In this document: positions 38,338 through 46,452 of the stretch, one piece after another | How the letters are laid out: every line of letters starts with the position of its first letter | Position numbering within the stretch: the first letter of the stretch is position 1 | Made by a program: the position numbers and the translations under genes | Source: Haloarcula pelagica | Lineage (GTDB): Archaea > Halobacteriota > Halobacteria > Halobacteriales > Haloarculaceae | Assembly (NCBI RefSeq): GCF_030127105.1 | Contig: NZ_CP126161.1 | Coordinates: forward strand, 2,170,001 to 2,234,000 | Reading direction: 5' to 3' | Length of the DNA stretch: 64,000 bases | The notes under the pieces: generated by a model | Database searches by the model: none | What the model was told of the DNA's origin: nothing | What the model saw: the letters and a program-made list of their open reading frames with translations, nothing else

Positions 38338-40014
38338 TTACATCATGCCGCCCATGCCGCCGCCCATGCCGCCCATGCCGCCGGGTGCGCCGCCGGGCGC
38401 GCCGCCCTCGTCGCCGTCACCGGAGGTCGAGAGGTCGCCCGCGGCGATGATGTCGTCGATCTTGAGCACCAGGTTCGCGGCCTCGACGGCCGAGGACAGC
38501 GCCTGACGCTTGGCGTGGGCCGGCTCGACGACGCCCGTTTCGAGGGTGTCCTCGACATCGCCGGTGAAGACGTTCAGGCCGGCGCTGACCTCGCCGTCCT
38601 CGTGGGCCGCGCGCAGGTCGACCAGCGTGTCGATGGAGTCCAGCCCGGCGTTCTCGGCCAGCGTGCGCGGGATGATCTCCAGCGCGTCGGCGAAGGCCTC
38701 GACGGCCAGCTGTTCGCGGCCCTCGACGGAGTCCGCGTAGTCGCGCAGGCGAGCGGCGACCTCGATTTCGGGTGCGCCGCCGCCGCCCAGAACCGTGCCG
38801 TTGGCGACGGTGCTGGCGACGACATCCAGCGCGTCCGTGACGCCGCGTTCGAGCTCGTCGACGACGTGGTCGGTCGAACCGCGAAGCAGCAGCGTGACGC
38901 CGTGGGCGTCCGCACCGGTCCCTTCGACGTAGAAGAGGCCCTCTGCCTGGTCGCGTTCGACCGAGCCGTGACCGAGGTCGTCCTCGGTGGCCGAGTCGAG
39001 GTCGGAGACGACGCGGGCGCCCAGGACTTCCTTCAGGAACTCGATGTCGGACTTCTTGGCCCGCTCGATCGCGAGGATACCCTGCTGGGCGAGGTAGTGC
39101 TGAGCCATGTCGTCGATGCCCTTCTGACAGAACAGGACGTTCGCGCCGGTCGCGGCGACCTGGTCGACCATCTCCTTGAGCTGTGCTTCTTCCTTGTCGA
39201 GGAACGTCTGGAGCTGGCTCGGGTCGTCGACGGAGAGCTGGGCGTCGACATCGGTCTCGTCCAGTTCGATGGCGGTGTCGACGAGCAGGACCTTCGCGTC
39301 GTCGACGTTCTCGGCCATCTCCTCGTGGACGGCGTCCTTGTCGATGACGGCGCCTTCGAGCAGTTCGGAGTTACCGGCCGAGCTGCCGGTCTGGGTCTCG
39401 ATGTTGAGGTATTCGAGGTCGGCGACGACGGAGCCGTCTTCGGCTTCGACGGTGACGGCGTTGACGGCGTCGACGATGAGCTGGGCGAGCAGCTCCTTGT
39501 TGAGCTCGGCGCCCTTGCCGGTCATGGAGGTCTCGGCGACCTTCCGGAGCAGTTCCTCGTCGTCGGGGTCGACATCGGTCGCGATGTCGGCGACGATGTC
39601 CTTGGACTCGCTCGCAGCCATGTCGAACCCTTTGATGATCGCCGACGGGTGGATGTCCTGTTCGAGGAGGTCCTGGGCGTTCTTGAGGAGTTCGCCCGCG
39701 ATGGCGACGGCGGAGGTGGTCCCGTCGCCGGCCTCGTCTTCCTGGGTCTCTGCGACCTCGACGATCATCGAGGCCGTCGGGTTGTCGATGTCCATCTCCT
39801 GGAGGATCGTTACCCCGTCGTTCGTGACGGTGACATCGCCCATCGAGGAGACGAGCATCTTGTCCATCCCCTTCGGACCGAGTGTCGATCGAACGGACTC
39901 GGCGACCGCGCGAGCCGCGGAGATGTTGTGTTCCTGTGCAGATTTGTCCTTCATCCGCTGGGAGTCCTCTCCCAGGATGATCATCGGCTGTCCCTGCATC
40001 TGACGCTGGCTCAT
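38338..40014 (-). CDS. ths: Thermosome (group II chaperonin) subunit
   Basis: A 558-aa subunit of the archaeal double-ring ATP-dependent folding chaperonin. N-terminal [16 protein letters not shown] near residue 40 and GDGTTSAVAIAGELL near 97 form the ATP site, with [11 protein letters not shown] and the catalytic Asp in between. [30 protein letters not shown] near 297-326 is the apical region; VLGGGGAPEIEVAARLRDYA near 400 returns to the equatorial domain. The C-terminus is the usual GGM repeat tail ending in MGGMM. A second subunit lies at 54966. Promoter and 3' element are listed separately. Confidence 0.97.
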   Translation of the reverse strand: MSQRQMQGQPMIILGEDSQRMKDKSAQEHNISAARAVAESVRSTLGPKGMDKMLVSSMGDVTVTNDGVTILQEMDIDNPTASMIVEVAETQEDEAGDGTTSAVAIAGELLKNAQDLLEQDIHPSAIIKGFDMAASESKDIVADIATDVDPDDEELLRKVAETSMTGKGAELNKELLAQLIVDAVNAVTVEAEDGSVVADLEYLNIETQTGSSAGNSELLEGAVIDKDAVHEEMAENVDDAKVLLVDTAIELDETDVDAQLSVDDPSQLQTFLDKEEAQLKEMVDQVAATGANVLFCQKGIDDMAQHYLAQQGILAIERAKKSDIEFLKEVLGARVVSDLDSATEDDLGHGSVERDQAEGLFYVEGTGADAHGVTLLLRGSTDHVVDELERGVTDALDVVASTVANGTVLGGGGAPEIEVAARLRDYADSVEGREQLAVEAFADALEIIPRTLAENAGLDSIDTLVDLRAAHEDGEVSAGLNVFTGDVEDTLETGVVEPAHAKRQALSSAVEAANLVLKIDDIIAAGDLSTSGDGDEGGAPGGAPGGMGGMGGGMGGMM

Positions 40015-40037
40015 AATCAGACGGAGATTGTATGTGG

Positions 40038-40051
40038 TTCTATATAAAAGT
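40038..40051 (-). promoter_or_regulatory. TATA promoter of the first thermosome gene
   Basis: On the minus strand CTTTTATATAGAA lies about 25 bases before the ATG, the distance expected for an archaeal TATA box in a nearly leaderless message. The second thermosome gene has TTTATATAGAA at the same distance, so the two chaperonin promoters look alike. Confidence 0.7.
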
Positions 40052-40136
40052 ACGGGTTGTCGCCGGCCAGTCGCCGTGGCGCCGTTCCTGCTCGAACCGA
40101 AGAAATCGCAGTACTACGAGGGTATCGGCCCGATAT

Positions 40137-40153
40137 TGTGACATTCGGTCACA
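40137..40153. promoter_or_regulatory. Inverted repeat upstream of the thermosome promoter
   Basis: Arms TGTGAC and GTCACA separated by five bases, about 90 bases upstream of the thermosome TATA box and just 3' of the hypothetical gene at 40188. It could be a heat-shock or other regulator site, or a 3' end of the upstream gene. No A/T tract follows either side to favour a terminator. Confidence 0.3.
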
Positions 40154-40187
40154 CGGGACATCGTGCCGATGAGTTCGCGTTTATATA

Positions 40188-40577
40188 TTACTCGATCAGT
40201 TCCTTCCAGTGGACGGTCGCCGTCCCGACGACGAAGGCGTCCCTGCCGTCGGCGTTGCGGCGGAACTGGAGCGTGTTCTCGCCCTCGTGGAGCAGAGCCG
40301 GGACGACGGTGTCCATCCAGTACTGCCAGCCGTCGCCGGTCGCGATGTCGAACCCGGAGAGGGCCTCGCCGTTGACGAGTAGTTCGTGGTCGTAGTCGCC
40401 GACATCGTAGACCTGCATCTCCACGTAGGGATCGACCGGGTCGGCGACCGGTACGTCGAAGGCGACCTTGTCGCTGCGGTCGCCGACGAACTCCGCCCAC
40501 GGAACGTCGAGCGAGTCCGCCGACGGACCGAGATGCTGCTGGAACGTACAGCACGCGTAGTTGGCACGGTGAACCAT
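40188..40577 (-). CDS. Conserved haloarchaeal hypothetical protein
   Basis: A 129-aa protein without signal peptide or helices. The sequence alternates short strands (DKVAFDVPVADPVDPYVEMQVYDVGDYDHELLVNGEALSGFDI, then WMDTVVPALLHEGENTLQFRRNADGRDAFVVGTATVHW), resembling a beta-sandwich or galactose-binding-like module. No named family recognised. Same strand as the thermosome gene, 173 bases upstream of it. Confidence 0.65.
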   Translation of the reverse strand: MVHRANYACCTFQQHLGPSADSLDVPWAEFVGDRSDKVAFDVPVADPVDPYVEMQVYDVGDYDHELLVNGEALSGFDIATGDGWQYWMDTVVPALLHEGENTLQFRRNADGRDAFVVGTATVHWKELIE

Positions 40578-40689
40578 ACCGGACCTGTGGGGCGCCGCCC
40601 TCAAAAAGGGATACCGACGGCACCGGACCGTGGTCCCGCGCCCCCGCGCCGGGGTAACATTCACTGTCTCTGGCCGCCTACAGCCGTGC

Positions 40690-42663
40690 GTGAATCGCAC
40701 GGCAGCCCTGGACGCGGTCGTCTTCGGGGTCGACATCCAGAGTGGCGACGTGCGTGGGGACGCTCCCTCCTACGCGCTCGTGGTGTTCGACGGGGAGTCG
40801 GTCGAACGCGACGTGGTCTCGCGCCGGAAGCTCCGCCGGCGGATCGAGGCCGAGGAGCCAGCGATGGTCGCCACGGACAACATGTACGAACTGGCCGCCG
40901 ACAAGGACCAGCTGGTCCACTTCCTCGGTCAGTTACCGGACGGGACGCGGCTGGTCCAGGTGACCGGCGACGAGCGCCCGGAGCCGCTCTCGCGGGTCGC
41001 CAAGCGCCACGGGGTCCCCTACGGCAAGGAACCGATGCAGGAGGCCGAGGCCGCTGCCCGCCTGGCGGCCGCGAACGTCGGCCAGGAGGTGTCGGCCTTC
41101 ACCGACACGACCGAGGTGAAGGTCGCCCGCGGGCGCTCGACCGGCAAGGGCGGCTGGTCCGAGGACCGCTACACCCGCCGCATCCACGGCTCGGTCAAGA
41201 CCCGCGCCCGGGAGGTCGAGTCCGAACTGGAGGCGGCCGGCCTGGAGTACGACCGCGACGTGACCGAGAAGTACGGCGGCTTCTCGAACGCCGTCTTCCG
41301 CGTGCAGGCACGGCCACAGGACATCCCCGTCTCCCGGAACCGCTCGGGCGACACTCGCGTCGAGATCGAACGGGTCCGCCGGGACGGCATCGAGTTCCGG
41401 CCGCTGGCCAAGCGGCGGGACCACGTCGTCGTCGGGGTCGACCCGGGGACGACGACGGCCGTCGCCATCGTCGGCCTCGACGGCGAGGTGCTCGACGTGT
41501 ACTCCTCGCGCACCGACGACACGGCCGCGACGACCGAGTGGATCATCGAGCGGGGGCGCCCGGTCGTCGTCGCAGCCGACGTGACGCCGATGCCAAACAC
41601 CGTCGAGAAGCTCCGCCGGTCGTTCAACGCCGCCGGCTGGGAGCCAGAGCGGGACCTCCCGGTCGACGAGAAGAAACACCGGACCCGCGAGGAGGCCTAC
41701 GACAACGACCACGAGCGGGACGCGATGGCAGCCGCGCTGTACGCCTACGACCGCCACGAGGACCAGTTCGACCGCATCGCGAGCAAGGTCCCGCCACAGG
41801 AGGAGGTCGGGCCGGTCGTCGCCCGCGTCGTCGCCGGCGAGGAATCCGTCGAGGCGGTCCTCTCGGACATCACCGGGGAGGACGAGGACGACGAGGAGGA
41901 GACCGCCCACGAACCCCGGGAACTGACCGAGGAAGAGGAGGAGATAAATCGGCTCCGGTCCCGGATCGACCGGCTGGAGTCCCACGTCGACGACCTCAAA
42001 GACACCATCCAGCGCAAGGACGACCAGCTCCAGGAGAAGGACAAACAGTTAGAGAAGGCCCGCAGCGAGGGCCGGCGCGAGGTCCGCAAGGACCGCGAAG
42101 TCACGCGGCTCCAGCGGCGCAACGAGGCGCTGGAGCGGGACCTAGAGGAGGAACGAGAGCGACGCGAGGAATTGGCCGACAAGCTCGACCGTCTGAAGGC
42201 CCTCTGGAAGCTCGATCACTCGAACTTCGCCGATGTCTCGGAGAAACAGGAGGGGTTGGTCCCGGTCAAGGTCGTCGAGCAGTTCACCCGTAGTGACATC
42301 GAGGCCGCCGACGAGCGGTTCGGGCTGGTCGAGGGCGATATCGTGTTGCTCCGGGACGCCTCCGGCGCCGGCCGGTCGACGGCCGAACTGCTCGCGGACA
42401 TCGAGCCCCGCGTCGTGCTCCGCTCGGGCAACCTCTCCGAGGCCGCCGACAAGGTGCTGTTCGACCACCGCGTCCCGGTCGCGCCCGCGGAGATGGTCAC
42501 CGTCCAGGAGGTCGACGAACTCGCGGTGGCCCGCGAACACGAGGTCGAGGCGGCGCTGGCCGACTGGGAGGAGCGCGCCGAGGACCGCAAGCGCGAGCGC
42601 AACGCCGAGATGGTCGACCAGATCATCAGCGAACACCGCGCCGACCGCCCGGTCGAAGACTGA
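40690..42663 (+). CDS. DUF460 protein: RNase H-like domain plus coiled coil
   Basis: A 657-aa archaeal protein of the DUF460 family. An N-terminal region (1-230) precedes an RNase H-like domain whose first strand is HVVVGVDPGTTTAVAIVGLDGEVLDVYSS near residue 243, with a second acidic site in YDNDHERDAMAAALYAY near 337-353, where KKHRTREEAYDNDHERDA carries conserved acids. A long coiled coil (about 420-515, LTEEEEEINRLRSRIDRLESHVDDL) follows, and a small C-terminal domain. The domain type suggests nuclease activity, but function is unproven. GTG start at 40690. Confidence 0.82.
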   Translation: MNRTAALDAVVFGVDIQSGDVRGDAPSYALVVFDGESVERDVVSRRKLRRRIEAEEPAMVATDNMYELAADKDQLVHFLGQLPDGTRLVQVTGDERPEPLSRVAKRHGVPYGKEPMQEAEAAARLAAANVGQEVSAFTDTTEVKVARGRSTGKGGWSEDRYTRRIHGSVKTRAREVESELEAAGLEYDRDVTEKYGGFSNAVFRVQARPQDIPVSRNRSGDTRVEIERVRRDGIEFRPLAKRRDHVVVGVDPGTTTAVAIVGLDGEVLDVYSSRTDDTAATTEWIIERGRPVVVAADVTPMPNTVEKLRRSFNAAGWEPERDLPVDEKKHRTREEAYDNDHERDAMAAALYAYDRHEDQFDRIASKVPPQEEVGPVVARVVAGEESVEAVLSDITGEDEDDEEETAHEPRELTEEEEEINRLRSRIDRLESHVDDLKDTIQRKDDQLQEKDKQLEKARSEGRREVRKDREVTRLQRRNEALERDLEEERERREELADKLDRLKALWKLDHSNFADVSEKQEGLVPVKVVEQFTRSDIEAADERFGLVEGDIVLLRDASGAGRSTAELLADIEPRVVLRSGNLSEAADKVLFDHRVPVAPAEMVTVQEVDELAVAREHEVEAALADWEERAEDRKRERNAEMVDQIISEHRADRPVED

Positions 42664-42756
42664 CGACCGTCAACGCGCCGGAGAGCGTCTGTTGACGACG
42701 TTTCGAGAGCTGTGGCGCAGGGAACGGTTATATCTCCGATCGGCGTACCGTCGGCT

Positions 42757-43911
42757 ATGGTAGGGGACACAGCTTGCCTCAGGCAGGCACTGGATACGCT
42801 CGACGATGTCTTCTACGTCTACGACAGCACGGACGGGCTCGTCTACTGGAACCGCCGGCTCGAAGACCTGTTCGATCTCACCGAGGCGGAACTCACGGGC
42901 ATGAACCCGACGGAGTTTTTCCTCCCGGAGGACCGGTCGGCGATCGCGGCGGCAGTGGCCGATATCTACGAGACGGGCGAGACAGTCGTCGAAGCGGTCG
43001 CCCGGACCACGGAGGGGCGTGTCCGGTTCGAACTGACCGGCCGGCTGCTGACCGACGACGACGGAACGGCGGTCGGTTTCGCCGGCACCGGCAGAGACGT
43101 GACCGACCGCCGCGACGAGACCTGGCAACTCGCCCGCGAGAACGAACGGCTCGCGGAGTTCGCGGACGTGCTGGCACACGACCTCCGGAACCCGCTGTCG
43201 GTCGCCAGCGGCCACCTGGCGCTGGCCCGTGCTCGCGTCGACGACCCCGAGGCGACCGAGCAGTTGGACCGGCTGGCAGCGGCCCACAGCCGTATCGAGA
43301 CGATCATCGCCGACATCCGCAGCGCGGCCCGCGAGGGGGTGCTGGCAACCGAGACCGAGCCGGTCGACCTGGCTGCTGTCGCGGCGAGCGCGTGGGACGC
43401 GATCCGGGCGCCGGACGCGACGCTCGACTGTCGCGCAACCGGGACCGTCGAGGCCGACCGGGACCGGCTTCAGCGGCTGCTGGAGAACCTCTTTCGCAAC
43501 GGTGTGGAGCACGGTTCGACGAGCAATCGGACGGAGTCCGATGACAGCGTGGAGCACGGCTCCACGGGCAGTCGGCCGGGGGCCGACGACAGCGTCGAAC
43601 ACGGCTCTTCGCCCGTCCGGATTCGGGTCGTCGACACGGAGACCGGCTTCGCCGTCGAGGACGACGGCCCGGGCATCCCGTCCGACGAGCGCGAGCGGGT
43701 CTTCGAGCCCGGCATCAGCCTCGCGGACGGCACCGGTTTCGGGGCTCGCGATCGTCCGGTCGATCACGCAGGCCCACGGCTGGGCGGTGACGATCACGGA
43801 GGGGGGAGTCGGGCGGTGCTCGGTTCGCGTTCGACTGCCCCGAGGGCTCAGGGGAGGCCGCCGGCTCCGCCCATCCCGAAGGCGGCCATGAGGCTGGAGA
43901 CGAGCCCGTAG
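42757..43911 (+). CDS. PAS sensor histidine kinase with repeat insert, C-terminus frameshifted
   Basis: A soluble kinase: PAS domain at about residues 10-120 (DDVFYVYDSTDGLVYWNRRLEDLFDL), phospho-acceptor AHDLRNPLSV near 140, N-box LLENLFRNGVEHG near 243, the SVEHGST repeats at about 249-284, and G1 VEDDGPGIPSD near 300. After DGTGFG the frame given here reads GARDRPVDHAG, but the expected G2 continuation LAIVRSITQAHGWAVTITEGG lies one frame over. Removing one G from the G4 run at 43741-43744 restores it, with a stop at 43891. The last part of the ATPase domain is therefore lost unless this is a read error. Confidence 0.85.
   Translation: MVGDTACLRQALDTLDDVFYVYDSTDGLVYWNRRLEDLFDLTEAELTGMNPTEFFLPEDRSAIAAAVADIYETGETVVEAVARTTEGRVRFELTGRLLTDDDGTAVGFAGTGRDVTDRRDETWQLARENERLAEFADVLAHDLRNPLSVASGHLALARARVDDPEATEQLDRLAAAHSRIETIIADIRSAAREGVLATETEPVDLAAVAASAWDAIRAPDATLDCRATGTVEADRDRLQRLLENLFRNGVEHGSTSNRTESDDSVEHGSTGSRPGADDSVEHGSSPVRIRVVDTETGFAVEDDGPGIPSDERERVFEPGISLADGTGFGARDRPVDHAGPRLGGDDHGGGSRAVLGSRSTAPRAQGRPPAPPIPKAAMRLETSP
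43501..43603 (+). repeat. 45-bp minisatellite in the second kinase gene (units B-A plus tail)
   Basis: Unit B spans 43501-43545, unit A 43546-43590, then a 13-base partial unit. The 94 bases 43510-43603 equal the minus strand of 3788-3695 exactly. The flanking kinase codons differ freely between the two genes, so the match is confined to the array. Confidence 0.95.
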
Positions 43912-44045
43912 ACGACGAGTCCGAGTCCGCCGACGACGAAGGCGATGCCGGCCGCGATCAGCGGCGCCTGTGACGCGACGAGTCCGATGCCACCGAGTGC
44001 GACGACGATGCCGGCGATACCGACCGCGCCGAGTTTGTCGAGCAT
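43848..44045 (-). CDS. Small two-helix membrane protein (DUF7470-like)
   Basis: A 65-aa protein that is almost wholly two hydrophobic helices (AVGIAGIVVALGGIGLVASQ and LIAAGIAFVVGGLGLVVYGLV) with a Gly-rich end. It matches a small haloarchaeal membrane family of unknown function. It converges on the frameshifted kinase gene, with the stops overlapping. Confidence 0.7.
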   Translation of the reverse strand: MLDKLGAVGIAGIVVALGGIGLVASQAPLIAAGIAFVVGGLGLVVYGLVSSLMAAFGMGGAGGLP

Positions 44046-44083
44046 ACCCCGACTCGTTCGGCCGGCGGAGAAAAGCCCGTCGG

Positions 44084-44494
44084 TCAGTGCTCGAACTCGG
44101 TGTCGATCGCCTGTGCGGCCGCGACCATCTCCGTGATGGCGTCCTGGCGGCGCAACAGCGTCATGGTGTTGCCCTCGACATCGAACGTCCCGCTCAGCAC
44201 CGATTCGGAAACGTCGAGGTCGCCCTGGAGCAGGGCTTTCCAGGCGGCGTATGGCCCCCGGAGCGCGAAGTCGTAGTCGCCGTCCGCACTGATCGCGGCG
44301 TCGGTGCAGTCGCCGTCGTCGACCTCGACGAGGACAGTCACCGAGTCACCGTCGTAGTCGTCGGCCGCACGGATCTCGAACTCGAAGGTCGCGACGAACT
44401 CCTCTGTGGCCGTCTCGAAGGCCGCCCGGTCGTTGAGGCGCTCGCGCCACAGTCTCGCCCACTCGGCGGCGTCGTCGGGTAGTGTCACAGTCAT
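44084..44494 (-). CDS. SCP2-type sterol/lipid-binding domain protein
   Basis: A 136-aa single-domain protein. WARLWRERLNDRAAFETATEEFVATFEFEI, then LRGPYAAWKALLQGDLDVSESVLSGTFDVEGNTMTLLRRQDAITEMV resembles the SCP2 fold, in which the KALLxGxLDxxxALLxGKLKVxGDxxLL pattern is the signature. A lipid or other hydrophobic ligand is expected. Lies 14 bases after the lipoprotein gene and probably shares its transcript. Confidence 0.75.
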   Translation of the reverse strand: MTVTLPDDAAEWARLWRERLNDRAAFETATEEFVATFEFEIRAADDYDGDSVTVLVEVDDGDCTDAAISADGDYDFALRGPYAAWKALLQGDLDVSESVLSGTFDVEGNTMTLLRRQDAITEMVAAAQAIDTEFEH

Positions 44495-44507
44495 TGTCGA
44501 CGCTCCC

Positions 44508-45002
44508 TCAGACGCTCTCGAAGTCCGCCGCCGGGATCAGTGCCTCGACGCGGTTGTCCGTGAGCAGCGTGACGAGCGCGTCGGACGGGCCGCTGACGAG
44601 GAAGGCGCCGCTCTCGGCTTTCGCCGCTTCCAGCGTCATCGGCGTCTCCGAGAGGTGCTGCTGGAAGGACCGGGCGCTCTCGGCGAACAGCTCCGCCCGC
44701 CGGCGCTGGAACTCCAGTTGGGCCTGGGTCTGGTTGATCGAGCCGTTCTGGACGCGCGAAGTGATGTCGCTCTGCATCGACTCCAACTTCTCTTGCTCGG
44801 GCTGGACGGCGGCCATCACCGTCGCCGTGTCGGACTCCTCGGTGGTCTGGATCGTCGTCTCGGTCGGCGTCTCGTCAAGGGCCGTCTCCGTGGAGTCGAC
44901 TGACTCCTCGTCGCCGTCAGAGGAGACACAGCCGGCGAGAGAGGCAGCCGTTCCCGAGGCAGCGACCTTCAAAAAGTCTCTGCGGTCGTGCTCGTCGCTC
45001 AT
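44508..45002 (-). CDS. Small Tat lipoprotein of unknown function
   Basis: A 164-aa lipoprotein. HDRRDFLKVAASGTAASLAGC is the twin-arginine signal with lipobox (Cys 25), followed by an acidic, Thr-rich linker. The mature domain is helical (EQEKLESMQSDITSRVQNGSINQTQAQLEFQRRRAELFAESARSFQQHL), with a glutamine-rich coiled region. No family recognised. Divergent from aIF1A. Confidence 0.75.
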   Translation of the reverse strand: MSDEHDRRDFLKVAASGTAASLAGCVSSDGDEESVDSTETALDETPTETTIQTTEESDTATVMAAVQPEQEKLESMQSDITSRVQNGSINQTQAQLEFQRRRAELFAESARSFQQHLSETPMTLEAAKAESGAFLVSGPSDALVTLLTDNRVEALIPAADFESV

Positions 45003-45107
45003 CGTGTCAAGACAGTTCGGAGTCGCGCGAATAAGAATTGTGGTTGGTCGGTCGGGCACTCAAGCTAGTCGACAGAAGTTAAACCTCCCGGGAACGAACG
45101 TCCGCGT

Positions 45108-45395
45108 ATGAGCGACAACGACAGCCGGAAAGACCTGCGGATGCCCGACGACGACGAGGTGTTCGCGATCGTCACAGACATGCTGGGCGCGAACCGCGTC
45201 AAGGTCCGCTGTATGGACGGCGTCGAACGCACCGCCCGCATCCCGGGGAAGATGCAGAAACGCATCTGGATCCGGGAGGACGACGTGGTACTCGTCGAGC
45301 CCTGGGACTGGCAAGACGAGAAGGCCGACATCACCTGGCGCTACGAGAAGCAGGACGCGGACCAGCTCCGCGAGGAGGGACACATCCAGGAGTAG
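45108..45395 (+). CDS. eif1A: Translation initiation factor aIF1A
   Basis: A 95-aa OB-fold factor that binds the A site of the small ribosomal subunit. [62 protein letters not shown] covers the fold and matches eIF1A/IF1. The C-terminus is the acidic haloarchaeal type. First gene of the aIF1A-RIO1-KH cluster, with a TATA-like GTTAAAC about 25 bases upstream. Confidence 0.96.
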   Translation: MSDNDSRKDLRMPDDDEVFAIVTDMLGANRVKVRCMDGVERTARIPGKMQKRIWIREDDVVLVEPWDWQDEKADITWRYEKQDADQLREEGHIQE

Positions 45396-45428
45396 CGACC
45401 AGATGACCCGATCAACGAGGGCCGACAC

Positions 45429-46394
45429 GTGACAGAGGCGGAGTTCGGACTCCTCGACACCGAGGAGGCCGAGTCACCGGGCGACGAGTGGGAGGAACTC
45501 GACGTTTCCGACACCGAGGCCGACCGCATCGCCCGCAAGCGGGACCGCGAGTTCAGCGAGTTCCGCAAGCGCATCAAGGACGCAGACCAGTTCAAAGTCG
45601 AGGCAAGCGTCTTCGACGACGCCACCTACGGCGCGCTGTACAAACTCGTTCAGGACGGCCACATCGACGCCTTCGGTGGCCCGATCTCGACCGGCAAGGA
45701 GGCGAACGTCTACACCGCACTGGCGGGCGACGAGGAGGTCGCCGTCAAGGTGTACCGCATCAACGCCTCCGACTTCACCGACATGCGGGGTTACCTCGAC
45801 GGCGACCCGCGCTTCGAGGGGATCGGCTCGGACAAGAAGAAAGTCGTCACCGCCTGGGTCCGCAAGGAGTCCTCGAACCTCAAGCGGGCCCGCAAGGCCG
45901 GTGTCCGCACACCCAAACCCATCGCCGTCGAACGGAACGTCCTCGTCATGGAGTACCTGGGCACCGAGGAGGGACGGGCCCGCCGGCTCAGCGAGGTCCA
46001 CATCGAGAACCCCCAGATGGCCTTCGACGTGGTCAAAGAGTACATGCGCCGGCTCTACGACGCCGGCCTCGTCCACGGCGACCTCTCGGAGTACAACGTC
46101 GTCTTCCACGAGGGGCAACTGTACATCATCGACCTCGGACAGGCGGTCACCGTCTACCACCCCAACGCCGAGGAGTTCCTTGAACGGGACTGCCGGAACG
46201 TCGCGAACTTCTTCGCCCGCCAGGGGGTCGCGGCCGACCCCGACGACCTGCTCGCCTACGTTCGGGAACACGCGACCCCGCGGGACGACGACGACACCGA
46301 ACGCGGCGCCGACGACGATGCGGTCGCGGCCGAGCGCGACGGCGGGACCGACGAGACGGGCGACACCGACGGGACCGACGACTCGCCCGAGTGA
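45429..46394 (+). CDS. rio1: RIO1 family Ser/Thr kinase
   Basis: A 321-aa atypical kinase/ATPase acting in small ribosomal subunit maturation. The N-terminal segment (1-80) leads to the flexible nucleotide loop STGKEANVYTA near residue 88, the lysine in VAVKVYR near 104, the catalytic VHGDLSEYNVVF near 215 and the metal-binding IIDLGQAV near 233, all intact. The C-terminus (about 280-321) is a long acidic tail. GTG start, 33 bases after aIF1A, so the two are likely one operon. Confidence 0.95.
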   Translation: MTEAEFGLLDTEEAESPGDEWEELDVSDTEADRIARKRDREFSEFRKRIKDADQFKVEASVFDDATYGALYKLVQDGHIDAFGGPISTGKEANVYTALAGDEEVAVKVYRINASDFTDMRGYLDGDPRFEGIGSDKKKVVTAWVRKESSNLKRARKAGVRTPKPIAVERNVLVMEYLGTEEGRARRLSEVHIENPQMAFDVVKEYMRRLYDAGLVHGDLSEYNVVFHEGQLYIIDLGQAVTVYHPNAEEFLERDCRNVANFFARQGVAADPDDLLAYVREHATPRDDDDTERGADDDAVAAERDGGTDETGDTDGTDDSPE

Positions 46395-46452
46395 CCCAAA
46401 CCGCCCTTTCAGTCAGGCAAAACGCTAAGAGGCGCACCTGTCGACTGGACGT

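Noticed and set aside
43760-43891. A second frameshift near the kinase end
   Set aside because: A GGARFAF-like reading exists in a third frame, but the frame reached after the first correction already ends plausibly (CSVRVRLPRG), so a second event is not needed.
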